A stretch of 8,849 bases of DNA from Sphingomicrobium sp. (GCA_030146725.1 JASLBJ010000126.1:1-8849), one strand, 5' to 3'; shown: positions 1 through 7,237, numbered from the stretch's first letter. The notes: generated by a model not told the origin, from the letters alone. Numbers and translations are program-made.

Positions 1-981
1 CCATCCGGCCGCTCGGCGATCGTCGGACTGGCCGGGGATGACCCTGAGCTTGCCCCCCTGTTCGGCCACCCGCGCGGCCCCGAACGGATCGTCGCCGGCG
101 AACCGACCGCGGAAGCCGCTGCAGTCCCGAGCTGGCTGCGGCCTGAGCTTTCGCCGCTGGTCGGCGCCGAAGAGTGGCCGGCGCTGCTCGACCGCGCTCC
201 GGTTGACCTGCGCGCCAACATCGCCCGCATTGCGCGCGACGAGCTCGGCGCTCGACTGCCCGGCAGTGAGCCGACCCCCATTAGCCTTTGGGGCCTGCGC
301 CTGCCGCCGGACAGCCGGATCGACGATCGACCAGAGTTCGCGGACGGCCTGTTCGAGGTCCAGGACGAAGGCAGCCAGCTGATCGCGCTCGCCTGCGCAC
401 CGCAGCCCGGCGAGCGCATCGTCGACCTGTGCGCCGGTGCCGGCGGCAAGGCGCTTGCGCTGGCCGCCGCCGAGCCCGCCGCGACCATCCTCGCCACGGA
501 CACCAACCGGGACCGCCTGTCACGCCTTGCACCGCGGGCCGAGCGGGCAGGGGCCCGCATTACCTCGCAGCTGATCGACGGCGGCCGCGAGCTTGACCAG
601 CTTGCCGCATGGCGCGGCACCGCCGACCTCGTCCTGGTCGATGCGCCCTGTTCGGGCAGCGGCACGTGGCGGCGCAATCCGGAAAGCCGCTGGCGCCTGA
701 CCGGCCAACGCCTCAACCGGCTGGTGGACGTGCAGGCGCGGCTGCTCGACATCGCATCCGAGCTGGTCCGTCCAGGCGGTCGGATCGTCTATGCGGTATG
801 CTCTCTGCTGCGGCGCGAAGGTGCCGATCAGGCAAGCGATTTCCTCGCCCGCCGTTCATCGTGGGTTGCACAGGAAACAGCTATCGACGCCGGGCGTTTG
901 GATGGGGTTGGCCGGCTGGTGACTCCCGGCCACGATCGCACCGACGGGTTTTTTATCGCCCGGCTGGCGCGGCCGTGTTAG
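1..981 (+). CDS. RsmB/NOP-family SAM-dependent RNA (cytosine-5) methyltransferase, 5' end missing
   Basis: The reading frame is open from base 1 to the TAG at 979-981 and gives 326 codons; the start lies upstream of the window. The family transfers a methyl group from S-adenosylmethionine to C5 of a cytosine in rRNA. Visible in order are an N-terminal substrate-binding part with the RAPVDLRANIARI segment, motif I DLCAGAGGK (codons 142-150), motif IV DAPCSGSGTWRRNPE with Cys217, and motif VI YAVCSLLRREG with Cys267. The two cysteines match the catalytic pair of the Nop2/Sun/RsmB group, in which the motif VI cysteine is the nucleophile. Motif I has GAGGK rather than the AAPGGK of E. coli RsmB, a form I associate with alphaproteobacterial members. 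Motif VI has AVCS where TCS is usual. Relatives are about 400-430 residues long, so perhaps 80-100 residues are missing. The exact rRNA target cannot be read from sequence, so no symbol is given. Confidence 0.9.
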   Translation, partial: PSGRSAIVGLAGDDPELAPLFGHPRGPERIVAGEPTAEAAAVPSWLRPELSPLVGAEEWPALLDRAPVDLRANIARIARDELGARLPGSEPTPISLWGLRLPPDSRIDDRPEFADGLFEVQDEGSQLIALACAPQPGERIVDLCAGAGGKALALAAAEPAATILATDTNRDRLSRLAPRAERAGARITSQLIDGGRELDQLAAWRGTADLVLVDAPCSGSGTWRRNPESRWRLTGQRLNRLVDVQARLLDIASELVRPGGRIVYAVCSLLRREGADQASDFLARRSSWVAQETAIDAGRLDGVGRLVTPGHDRTDGFFIARLARPC

Positions 982-989
982 AGCGGTGC

Positions 990-998
990 AAGGTGGAG
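990..998 (+). promoter_or_regulatory. Ribosome binding site of the TPR-protein gene
   Basis: The purine-rich stretch AAGGTGGAG ends 6 nt before the ATG at 1005. It is the clearest Shine-Dalgarno-like match in the window and fixes that ATG as the start, rather than the second ATG at 1014 or the long upstream extension of the same frame, which would overlap the methyltransferase gene. Confidence 0.6.
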
Positions 999-1004
999 AA
1001 TAAG

Positions 1005-1499
1005 ATGCGTCTGATGCACCGTGTTGCGCTTGCCGCTGTTGCCGGACTGACCCTCACAGCGCCAGTGTCTGGCCAGCGCCCCGATGACCAGATTGCGGCC
1101 CGCTCGATCGAGCTTCAGCGCCAGGGCGAGGCCCTGCTCGGAGCCGGCAAGTTCGTCGAAGCCGCCGATCTGCTCGAGACCTCGCTTGCCGCCGACCCGC
1201 GCAATCGCTCGGCGTTCGTGGTGCTGGCGAAGGTTGCGCAGCGCCAGAAGCTGTTCGGCAAGGCGATCCGCCTGACCAACAAGGCTCTGCAGCTCGAGCC
1301 GGCCGACCGCGACGCGCTTGCCGTCCAGGGCGAGGCGATGGTCGAACTGGGCGCGCTTCCGCGGGCTCGCGAAAATCTCGTGAAGTTGCAGAAACTCTGT
1401 TCCGGCGGTTGCCCGCAGGTGGCGTCGCTATCGACGGCGATCAATCGTGGACCGACGGTTGCAGCCGTGCGCACGCCGGCTACTCCAAAGGTCAATTAA
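1005..1499 (+). CDS. Secreted TPR-repeat protein, 164 aa, function unknown
   Basis: This small protein has an N-terminal export signal: basic MRLMHR, a hydrophobic AlaLeuVal-rich core, then a probable cleavage site near APVSG|Q at about residue 23. The mature part is nearly all helical tetratricopeptide repeats, at roughly residues 33-66 ([20 protein letters not shown]), 67-100 (ending in a canonical [12 protein letters not shown] turn) and 101-134. Near the C-terminus, Cys132 and Cys136 (CSGGC) could form a disulfide in the periplasm. TPR domains mediate protein-protein contacts, so a periplasmic scaffold or adaptor is plausible, but the partner is unknown. The gene starts 23 bp after the methyltransferase stop, so the two are probably cotranscribed. 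Its TAA overlaps the rsmA stop on the other strand. The name is limited to the repeat family because no specific orthologue is recognised. Confidence 0.85.
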   Translation: MRLMHRVALAAVAGLTLTAPVSGQRPDDQIAARSIELQRQGEALLGAGKFVEAADLLETSLAADPRNRSAFVVLAKVAQRQKLFGKAIRLTNKALQLEPADRDALAVQGEAMVELGALPRARENLVKLQKLCSGGCPQVASLSTAINRGPTVAAVRTPATPKVN

Positions 1500-2314
1500 C
1501 CGAGGACCCGCGCAAGCTCGACGAATTCGTCGACGCTGAGCGTTTCCGCGCGCCGCTCCGAATCGATCCCCAGCTGTCCCAGCGCCTCGACCGCGCCGGG
1601 CACCAGCTTGAGGCTCGAGCGCAGCATCTTGCGCCGCTGCCCGAACGCCGCTTCGGTAATTTGCTCGAGCCGCTCAAGCCGAACGCCGTCGGGCATCGCC
1701 CTGGGCTCCAGCCGCACCACCGCCGACATCACCTTGGGCGGGGGGACGAATGCCAGGCGATTGACGGACATGGCGATGCCTGGCGAAGCGCGCCATTGTG
1801 CCGCGACCGACAGGCGGCCGTAAGCGTCGCTGCCCGCGGGAGCGACGATGCGCTCGGCAACCTCCTTCTGGAACATCAGGGTCAATGATCGCCACCAGGG
1901 CGGCCAGGCTGCGCCGAGCCAGCGCAGCAGTAGCGCCGTCCCGATATTGTAGGGCAAATTGGCGACGACATGCGCGCCTTCGCCAACCTCGGCGACTTCG
2001 TCGATCTTGAGCGCATCGCCTTCGATCACTCTCAGCTGGCGTGGATAATCGGCTTCCAGTTCGGCCAGCACGGGCAGGCAGCGCCGGTCTCGCTCGACTG
2101 CGACGACGCGCGCGCCGGCCTCGAGCAGCGCCCGCGTCAGGCCACCGGGTCCCGGTCCCACCTCGAGGACAGTCTGCCCTGCAAGCGGCCCGGGCAAGGC
2201 GGCAATGCGGGCCAGCAACTGGCGATCGAGGATGAAGTTCTGCCCCAGCGCCTTGCTCGCCTGAAGCTCGTGGCGGGCGATCACCGAGCGCAGCGGCTCG
2301 GGCGGCTCGCTCAC
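1496..2314 (-). CDS. rsmA: 16S rRNA (adenine(1518)-N6/adenine(1519)-N6)-dimethyltransferase RsmA (KsgA)
   Basis: RsmA dimethylates two adjacent adenosines in the 3' terminal hairpin of 16S rRNA late in small-subunit assembly; its loss gives kasugamycin resistance in other bacteria. The 272-residue product has the usual family length. Visible motifs are the N-terminal ALGQNFILD (residues 22-30), SAM-binding [11 protein letters not shown] (50-60), acidic VAVERD (71-76), EGDAL (98-102) and the catalytic NLPYNI (119-124), followed by the [10 protein letters not shown] segment and a C-terminal helical part with FGQRRKMLR. The start is taken as the GTG at 2314, which overlaps the pdxA stop as GTGA. 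There is no strong Shine-Dalgarno sequence, so translation probably depends on coupling to pdxA. The open frame continues upstream through pdxA, but that part is an out-of-frame shadow. The TAA stop overlaps the TPR gene stop on the plus strand. Confidence 0.96.
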   Translation of the reverse strand: MSEPPEPLRSVIARHELQASKALGQNFILDRQLLARIAALPGPLAGQTVLEVGPGPGGLTRALLEAGARVVAVERDRRCLPVLAELEADYPRQLRVIEGDALKIDEVAEVGEGAHVVANLPYNIGTALLLRWLGAAWPPWWRSLTLMFQKEVAERIVAPAGSDAYGRLSVAAQWRASPGIAMSVNRLAFVPPPKVMSAVVRLEPRAMPDGVRLERLEQITEAAFGQRRKMLRSSLKLVPGAVEALGQLGIDSERRAETLSVDEFVELARVLG

Positions 2315-3336
2315 CCAGCCGTTGCGCGGTTGGCCGCGCACTCCGCCGCCATGCGGATCGCATAAGCCATGGCACGGGGGTCGGCGCGGTCCTGGCCGGC
2401 AATGTCGAACGCCGTACCGTGATCGGGTGCCGTGCGCACCAGCGGCAAGCCAAGCGTGACATTGACTCCCTCGTCGAAGTGCAGGGCCTTGAGCGGGATC
2501 AAAGCCTGGTCGTGGTACATGCACAGCGCCGCATCGTAGCGGGCGCGGGCCTGGACATGGAACATCGTGTCGGCCGGGTGCGGGCCGGTCACCTGCCACC
2601 CTTCGGCCACCAGCGCGGCGATCGCCGGAGCGATGATGTCGATTTCCTCGCGGCCAAGTGCGCCACCTTCGCCCGCGTGCGGGTTGAGCCCCGACACGGC
2701 AAGCCTCGGCTCGGCGATGCCGAACAGCCGCTGGAGCCCCCGAAGCGTGGTCCGGCCGCGCGATTCGATCAGCGCCGAGGTGAGGGCGCCCGGCACCTTG
2801 GCGAAGGCCAAATGGGTCGTCACGGGGACGGTGCGCAGCGTCGGTCCGCACATCAGCATCGCGACATTGCCTGGAGCGATGCCGCAACGCTCGGCGACGA
2901 ACTCGGTCTGGCCCGGATGGGTGAAGCCGATGCCGTAGAGCTGCTCCTTCGCAACCGGCCCGGTGACCACGGCAGAGGCTGAACCGGATCGCGCAAGACC
3001 GACGGCAAGCTCGAGGCAGTCGAGCGAGCAATGCGCGCCCGCGACGCTCGGCTGGCCGGCTGTCGTCGCCTGAGCGGAGGGCAGCTGGATCAGCGGCAGT
3101 CCGACCTCGAACGCCGCATCGACCTCGCGAGGATCGTCGATCGTCACGATCGGACCATCCCAAATACCCGCAAGCGCACGCGGGTCGCCGATCGCCACGA
3201 ACGGCGGAAGGCCGAAGCGAGCGCGGTTGTCCCAACATTTGGTAATGACTTCGGGCCCGATGCCCGAAGGATCGCCAAGCGAGACCGCCAACGGCGACAA
3301 GGGACGAGGCAGCGGTGACAAGGAACGAGACGCCAT
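2311..3336 (-). CDS. pdxA: 4-hydroxythreonine-4-phosphate dehydrogenase PdxA
   Basis: PdxA oxidises 4-phosphohydroxy-L-threonine with NAD(P), giving the aminoketone that PdxJ condenses with deoxyxylulose phosphate in the DXP-dependent pyridoxal phosphate pathway. It is a cytosolic metal-dependent homodimer. The 341-residue product carries GDPSGIGPE near the N-terminus (21-29), [10 protein letters not shown] (124-133), and the three metal-binding histidines in TTHLAFAK (His175), NPHAGEGG (His220) and [11 protein letters not shown] (His275). Their spacing of 45 and 55 residues equals that of the E. coli His166/211/266 set. The C-terminal part has [19 protein letters not shown]. The ATG at 3336 lies 11 bp after the surA stop with only a weak GGCGG in front, so coupled translation is likely. 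The N-terminus is about 10 residues longer than usual and proline/serine-rich, so a slightly later start is possible. Confidence 0.96.
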   Translation of the reverse strand: MASRSLSPLPRPLSPLAVSLGDPSGIGPEVITKCWDNRARFGLPPFVAIGDPRALAGIWDGPIVTIDDPREVDAAFEVGLPLIQLPSAQATTAGQPSVAGAHCSLDCLELAVGLARSGSASAVVTGPVAKEQLYGIGFTHPGQTEFVAERCGIAPGNVAMLMCGPTLRTVPVTTHLAFAKVPGALTSALIESRGRTTLRGLQRLFGIAEPRLAVSGLNPHAGEGGALGREEIDIIAPAIAALVAEGWQVTGPHPADTMFHVQARARYDAALCMYHDQALIPLKALHFDEGVNVTLGLPLVRTAPDHGTAFDIAGQDRADPRAMAYAIRMAAECAANRATAG

Positions 3337-3347
3337 CGCGCCGCCGC

Positions 3348-4700
3348 TTAGCGGAATTCGATCACCGCATCACGCCGCAAGTCGCGCAGATAGCGGCGCG
3401 AGCGAAGATTGACCCGCTCCTCGTTAAGCTGCGCATAGACCGTGTCGAACGTCGGCTCGGTCGGATCGACCTCGTCGCGGCCACAAATGACCAGCACCCG
3501 GACGCCTTCCTCGATCGAACCGAACGGCTGCGTCGCCTGGCCGACCTGCATCGGCAGCATCAGCTGCTGGAGCGCCGGGGGAAGGTCGCGCAGCTTGACC
3601 TGGTCGCTCTGGACAAGCTCGGCGTTGAAGTCCGCGGCAATCTTGTCAGCGCCGCCGCAGCCGCCAACATTTCGCGCGGCGTCGGCGAAGCGGGCCACGG
3701 TCGGCTCGACCTGGGCGCGAGTGGTGCCCTTTGGAAAGGCGATCGACACCTGCTTGAGGCTGAGCACCGCATTACGCGGGTCGGCGGTAAGGATCTTGCG
3801 CGTGTCCTGGACTGCGAGGATCGACACGCCCCCGGAGACCGGGATCGGGTTGCTGATCGTTCCCGGCTCCATCGTCCGAAGCGCGCCCGACAGCGGCTCC
3901 GGAAGCTGCTCGGCGCGAACCCAGCCGAGATCGCCGCCAACCGCCGCGGTCGATGCTTCCGAATATTGCCGAGCGTAGCCGGCGAACGACGCACCGTTGC
4001 GCAGCTGCTCGTAAATCCGCTGAGCATTGCCAAGCGTCTGCGTCTCCGTGCCGCCGGACGCCGACAGGAAGATCTCGCCGACGCGATATTCCTGGGTGCC
4101 CTTGGAGGCGTTCAGGCGGTCGAGGACGGACTTGACCTCCTCGTCGCCGACGCTGATCGAACTTTCGATCTTCGCCCGCTGGAGCCGCGTCCACGCAAGC
4201 TCGCCTTCGATCTGGCGGCGCATCGAGCGAATCGAACTGTTGTTCGCCGCAAGAAAAGCCGAGAGTTGCGCGACGGTCTGCTTGTTGCCGCTTGCCACCC
4301 GCTCGAGCGTGCGGTCGATGTCGGCAGGCTTGATCGTGATCTCTTCGGCGCGCGCGGCCTGGATCTGCAGGGATTCGTCGATCAGGTTGCGAAGCACCTG
4401 CTGCCGCACCCGCTCGAGCTCCTCGGCTTCGATTTCTCCGCCGTTCGAGATGACCAGCAGCGCAAGCCGCTGGTCCACATCGGTCTGGGTGATCACTTCG
4501 CCATTGATCATCGCGGTCGCCTTGACCACCGACGGCATCGCACTGCCGAACAGCTGCGGATTCTGCGGCAGGTTCAGCGGTGCGGTGCTGGCCGGGGCGG
4601 GCGCCGCCGTCTGCGCAAGAGCCGTTCCCGCGAGCGCAAACGCTGCGAACGCCGCGACTGCACGGGCACGTGCCGGAAAATGATCAGAACCTGCTGCCAC
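3348..4700 (-). CDS. surA: SurA-like periplasmic chaperone / peptidyl-prolyl cis-trans isomerase
   Basis: SurA escorts unfolded outer-membrane barrel proteins, LptD among them, through the periplasm. The product (450 aa from this GTG) has a signal peptide whose hydrophobic core [16 protein letters not shown] ends at a probable ALA|Q cleavage near residue 29, then an Ala/Pro linker. The SurA N-terminal chaperone domain spans about 55-185 ([21 protein letters not shown], then [11 protein letters not shown]). A parvulin domain lies at about 203-302 ([37 protein letters not shown], and the GGVSIL strand). A second, degenerate parvulin-like unit follows at about 315-410, and a basic helix ends the protein. 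Cys348 and Cys406 could pair. GTG at 4700 is preferred because AAGGGA sits 9 nt upstream; an in-frame TTG at 4724 would add eight residues (MKHKGHHD) but has no usable ribosome site. No in-frame ATG precedes the signal peptide. Confidence 0.92.
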   Translation of the reverse strand: MAAGSDHFPARARAVAAFAAFALAGTALAQTAAPAPASTAPLNLPQNPQLFGSAMPSVVKATAMINGEVITQTDVDQRLALLVISNGGEIEAEELERVRQQVLRNLIDESLQIQAARAEEITIKPADIDRTLERVASGNKQTVAQLSAFLAANNSSIRSMRRQIEGELAWTRLQRAKIESSISVGDEEVKSVLDRLNASKGTQEYRVGEIFLSASGGTETQTLGNAQRIYEQLRNGASFAGYARQYSEASTAAVGGDLGWVRAEQLPEPLSGALRTMEPGTISNPIPVSGGVSILAVQDTRKILTADPRNAVLSLKQVSIAFPKGTTRAQVEPTVARFADAARNVGGCGGADKIAADFNAELVQSDQVKLRDLPPALQQLMLPMQVGQATQPFGSIEEGVRVLVICGRDEVDPTEPTFDTVYAQLNEERVNLRSRRYLRDLRRDAVIEFR

Positions 4701-4709
4701 GTCGTGATG

Positions 4710-4715
4710 TCCCTT
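4710..4715 (-). promoter_or_regulatory. Probable ribosome binding site of surA (decides the start)
   Basis: On the minus strand AAGGGA lies 9 nt upstream of the GTG at 4700 and inside the extension that a TTG start at 4724 would use. It is the reason for preferring the GTG. The match to the anti-Shine-Dalgarno sequence is partial. Confidence 0.4.
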
Positions 4716-4768
4716 GTGTTTCAAACTCTAAGTCGATCAGCGGTTTACCCGCCTCCGCTGAACGCAGG

Positions 4769-4876
4769 CTTAGCGGCCAACCCGTCCTGGCGGCCTAGCT
4801 CTTCCTAGCGGCCCAACCCTTCCCAGCGGCCTAGCCCTTCCTAGCGGCCCAGGCCTTCCTAGCGACCAAGCCCCTT
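4769..4876 (-). repeat. Six-copy 18-bp tandem repeat spanning the lptD 3' end and the lptD-surA gap
   Basis: Six imperfect copies of 18 bp lie head to tail. The plus-strand consensus is close to CCTAGCGGCCCAGCCCTT. The copy nearest lptD (4859-4876) forms the last five codons plus the stop of that gene; the other five are downstream. Read on the minus strand in the lptD frame, the copies give KGLGR-stop, EGLGR-stop, EGLGRW, EGLGR-stop, EELGRQ and DGLAAK. The fourth-to-sixth codon positions are best conserved, and the leucine codon varies among CTT, CTG, CTA and TTG. Alternate copies resemble each other more (GGCCCA against GGCCTAG centres), suggesting a 36-bp higher-order unit. No T-run or strong hairpin typical of a terminator follows. 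Its function, if any, is unknown; it may simply be a minisatellite grown by replication slippage. Confidence 0.85.
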
Positions 4877-7081
4877 GAGCGCGAACCGGAGTGCGAAGGT
4901 GCTGCCCTTGCGGAAGTCCCCGATCCGCTCATAGTCCCGTCGCCAGGAGACTCCAAGCTCCAGGCATTCATCCTCATAGGTCAGGCCGAGCCGATGGCGA
5001 ACCGGCTGGAGGCCATCGGCCAGCGACAGCGGGTCCTCGTCGCGCCCGGTGAGGTCGAGCACCGTCGCTCCGAACAGCGACCAGTGACGGGCGAAGGCGA
5101 TCCGACCGGCGAAGCGCAGCTCCTCCTTGTCGCGGAGGTCCTCGACCTCCGCACTGATGTCGCGGTTCAGTCGGAGATAGCCGATCTGGGCATAGGTCTG
5201 CTCGCTGCCGACGGTAAGGTCGACCTCGTTGCGGCGGATCGCGCTGCCGTCCTTGTCGACCCGGAAGCGGTGCGTGAGATCGATCAGCCGGCCGTAGCGC
5301 ACGCGCGTTCTTCCGACATAGTCCGAGAAACGGCCGGCAAGTCCCGTCCCTTCCGGGAAGATCGTCGGCTCGCGGCTGATTCGGTAACTCTGACCGATCG
5401 TCGTCGCGATCGAAAGGTTGGGGCGGTCGAGCGACCAATCGACGCCATAGGTAACGCGCGAACTGTCCTCCCACCGATCGTAGCCGGGGAACCGGCTGAG
5501 CGCGAACAGATTGCTGTCCTCAAGATCGACCGCGCGCGAATCCTCGTTGGGAATGCTGAGGTTGGGGGTCGGCGGGGTAAGGACCAGCTGGACCCGCGGC
5601 ACGAGCCGCTGCAGTCCGCCGAGCGCCGGTCCGATCAGCGGCCACTGGATGTCGGCGGCGAGCGCAGCGATGCCGCGGGCGTGCCAGCCGTCCTCGCCGC
5701 GATAGATCGCGACATCGGTACTTGCGCTGTCGTTGGTGTGATAGACGTCGCCGCGCGCCAGCGCCGTCAGCTGTACTTGCTGGCCCATGCGGGTGAAGCG
5801 GCGAATATCCCAGCGGGCGCTGGCAAAAGCCCGCTGTGTGTCCTGCCCGTCGATGCGCAAAATCGCGAGGCTATTGCCCTGCACCTCCAACGTTCCGCCA
5901 AGCACCGAGGGCATCCGGAAGCGGGCATCGATCGCGGGCAAGGCGATCGGAATCTGCTCCTGGATGTCGTCGACGCGCAGGCCCTGGAAGGCCCAGCCGG
6001 CGATGCTGATGTAACTGTCGAGGTCGATCCGCTCGGCGTTGACGAAGCTGCGCAAGCGGTCGTCGCGAGTGATGTCGTAGCGCCGGGTGACGGTCTTGTC
6101 GGTGGCGACCCGGAAGGCACTGGTGACGCTCCACAGCGGGTTGAGCTGAGCCCGGCCATTGCCTTCGAAATACGCGCGCGCGCCCTTGTCGGTGTCACCT
6201 GGCAGATCGTCGCCGTCGGCATCCTCGATCCGGCTGTAGGTCAGGAAGGCGCCAAGCTGGAAGGCGCCGATCCGGTCGAGGTGGCGGTAGCGCCCCTCGA
6301 TCGCCGGATTGACCCCGGTGTAGAGGTGCGGCGTGATCGTCGCATCGCGGTTGGGCGCGATCCGTAGATGGTACGGGATGGCGAGTTCGAACCCCTTGCG
6401 GCTCGACAGGCTGATGTCGGGCACGAGGAAGCCGCTTGCACTATTGCCGCCGCCGCCGGTCCCGATGCTGAAGATCGGCAGCAGCGGCAGGTCGATGCCG
6501 AACAGTTGCAGGCGCCCGCCCTGAAACCGAACCTCATCGCTGGCCGGATCGTAGAACACCCTGGCGGCAGTGATCGACCAGCTCGGGTTGCGCGGGCAGC
6601 CGTTCGGACGAGTGACGGGGCAGGGCGAGTAGATCGCATTGTCGAGCGTGGTCACGGCGCCGTTGCGGGTGCCGCTGGCAGCCGCGATGCGGCCACCGCT
6701 GTCGAGCACGACGAGCAGGTTCTGGATGCTTCCGTCGCGCAGGCTGTCGCTCAGCACGACACTGTCGCCGACCAGCCTGTCCCCTTCGGGGCTGAGCACC
6801 ACGACATTGCCGTCGGCGCGCACCTCGCCGGTCTCGCGCGACCACACGACCCGGTCGGCGGCGACATAATTACCCTCGCGCGCCAGGCGCACCGACCCTT
6901 CCGCCGTCAACACGTCGGCACCACTGTCGTAGACCACCCGATCGGCGCTGAATTCGACGTCGTCGGGAGCGGCCGCCTGTTCGCTGGTCGGCGGCGGCTC
7001 GACGGCGGTTTGCGCCGCGGCGGCGACTGGCGCACCAAGCAGCAGCGGCAGCGCCGTCCAACCTAGCCAAAATCCACGCAA
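4859..7081 (-). CDS. lptD: LPS-assembly protein LptD (OstA/Imp)
   Basis: LptD is the outer-membrane barrel that, with the lipoprotein LptE, inserts lipopolysaccharide into the outer leaflet. From the TTG at 7081 the product has 740 residues, a normal alphaproteobacterial length. It has a signal peptide (MRGFWLGWTALPLLLGAPVAAAA, cleaved near residue 23), an OstA/LptA-like jellyroll at about 40-135 (VEFSADRVVYDSGADVLTAEG), and then the barrel with LPLLPIFSIG, SGFLVPDI, LRIAPNRDATITPHLYTG and repeated amphipathic strands to the end. Its only cysteines are Cys154, Cys162 and Cys706. No in-frame ATG lies near the signal peptide. The TTG has GGGCGG 8 nt upstream; alternatives are a CTG at 7087 and a GTG at 7156, and the open frame up to 7408 runs into pepA and is not credible. 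It ends FALKGLGR, with the last codons inside an 18-bp tandem array. It heads the surA-pdxA-rsmA series. Confidence 0.95.
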   Translation of the reverse strand: MRGFWLGWTALPLLLGAPVAAAAQTAVEPPPTSEQAAAPDDVEFSADRVVYDSGADVLTAEGSVRLAREGNYVAADRVVWSRETGEVRADGNVVVLSPEGDRLVGDSVVLSDSLRDGSIQNLLVVLDSGGRIAAASGTRNGAVTTLDNAIYSPCPVTRPNGCPRNPSWSITAARVFYDPASDEVRFQGGRLQLFGIDLPLLPIFSIGTGGGGNSASGFLVPDISLSSRKGFELAIPYHLRIAPNRDATITPHLYTGVNPAIEGRYRHLDRIGAFQLGAFLTYSRIEDADGDDLPGDTDKGARAYFEGNGRAQLNPLWSVTSAFRVATDKTVTRRYDITRDDRLRSFVNAERIDLDSYISIAGWAFQGLRVDDIQEQIPIALPAIDARFRMPSVLGGTLEVQGNSLAILRIDGQDTQRAFASARWDIRRFTRMGQQVQLTALARGDVYHTNDSASTDVAIYRGEDGWHARGIAALAADIQWPLIGPALGGLQRLVPRVQLVLTPPTPNLSIPNEDSRAVDLEDSNLFALSRFPGYDRWEDSSRVTYGVDWSLDRPNLSIATTIGQSYRISREPTIFPEGTGLAGRFSDYVGRTRVRYGRLIDLTHRFRVDKDGSAIRRNEVDLTVGSEQTYAQIGYLRLNRDISAEVEDLRDKEELRFAGRIAFARHWSLFGATVLDLTGRDEDPLSLADGLQPVRHRLGLTYEDECLELGVSWRRDYERIGDFRKGSTFALRFALKGLGR

Positions 7082-7089
7082 ACCCAGTT

Positions 7090-7095
7090 CCGCCC
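7090..7095 (-). promoter_or_regulatory. Possible ribosome binding site of lptD (supports the TTG start)
   Basis: On the minus strand GGGCGG lies 8 nt before the TTG at 7081. It is a weak, GG-rich match, but together with the signal peptide that starts immediately at this codon it favours the TTG over the GTG at 7156, which has no purine-rich stretch before it. Confidence 0.3.
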
Positions 7096-7120
7096 GCTCA
7101 CTTGACCTTACCCGTGGGTG

Positions 7121-7149
7121 GCTATCGCACCTCGCCGGGCGCGCGACAA
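7121..7149 (-). promoter_or_regulatory. Candidate sigma-70-type promoter for lptD
   Basis: On the minus strand TTGTCG (7149-7144) and GATAGC (7126-7121) are separated by 17 bp. The -35 keeps TTG and the -10 keeps ATA at the matching positions. Transcription would begin near 7114, leaving a leader of about 33 nt before the TTG at 7081 and excluding the GTG at 7156 as the start. The hexamer matches are modest, so this is a prediction only. Confidence 0.27.
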
Positions 7150-7160
7150 TCCGCACAGAA

Positions 7161-7174
7161 GCGGTCGCGACCGC
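7161..7174. promoter_or_regulatory. Perfect 14-bp palindrome in the lptD/pepA divergent gap, possible operator
   Basis: GCGGTCGCGACCGC reads identically on both strands with no spacer. It lies between the two candidate -35 boxes of the divergent genes, 3 bp from the pepA box and 11 bp from the lptD box, where a dimeric regulator could act on both. No regulator family is recognised from the sequence. The site could also be chance in GC-rich DNA. Confidence 0.3.
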
Positions 7175-7177
7175 GCT

Positions 7178-7206
7178 TTGCCTTTGTAGCGGCGCATCCG
7201 TAAGGC
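7178..7206 (+). promoter_or_regulatory. Weak candidate promoter for pepA
   Basis: TTGCCT (7178-7183) and TAAGGC (7201-7206) are 17 bp apart, and a start near 7213 would leave about 25 nt before the pepA ATG. The -35 keeps TTG but the -10 matches the consensus poorly. A second TTGACC at 7102-7107 lacks a convincing -10 at proper spacing. Confidence 0.18.
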
Positions 7207-7225
7207 AGCGCGAAACCCGCTTTAC

Positions 7226-7229
7226 AGGA
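7226..7229 (+). promoter_or_regulatory. Ribosome binding site of pepA
   Basis: AGGA lies 8 nt before the ATG at 7238 and supports that start. It is short but well placed. Confidence 0.45.
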
Positions 7230-7237
7230 CTGATACC

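Noticed and set aside
609..1004. Upstream extension of the TPR-protein frame
   Set aside because: It overlaps the methyltransferase gene in another frame and would bury the signal peptide; a good ribosome site precedes the ATG at 1005.
2315..3238. Upstream extension of the rsmA frame through pdxA, giving a 580-residue product
   Set aside because: The extension is Arg/Ala-rich out-of-frame translation of pdxA. RsmA begins at the GTG at 2314 with the normal family length, so no fusion protein is claimed.
4738..4760. Short hairpin CAGCGG-N11-CCGCTG between the repeat array and surA, considered as a terminator
   Set aside because: The stem is six pairs with an 11-nt loop and no T-run follows on the minus strand, so a terminator call is not supported.
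3315..4808. Long open frame of 497 codons on the plus strand opposite surA
   Set aside because: Its product is low-complexity Arg/Leu/Asp-rich sequence without motifs, while the minus strand encodes a complete SurA with signal peptide and domains. It is a GC-rich antisense shadow.
4769..4858. CRISPR array interpretation of the 18-bp repeats
   Set aside because: The copies are directly abutting with no spacers, the unit is too short, and no cas gene is nearby.
4994..6367. Long open frame of 457 codons on the plus strand opposite lptD
   Set aside because: No recognisable domain, and it lies wholly within lptD on the other strand. GC-rich third positions suppress stops in this antisense frame.
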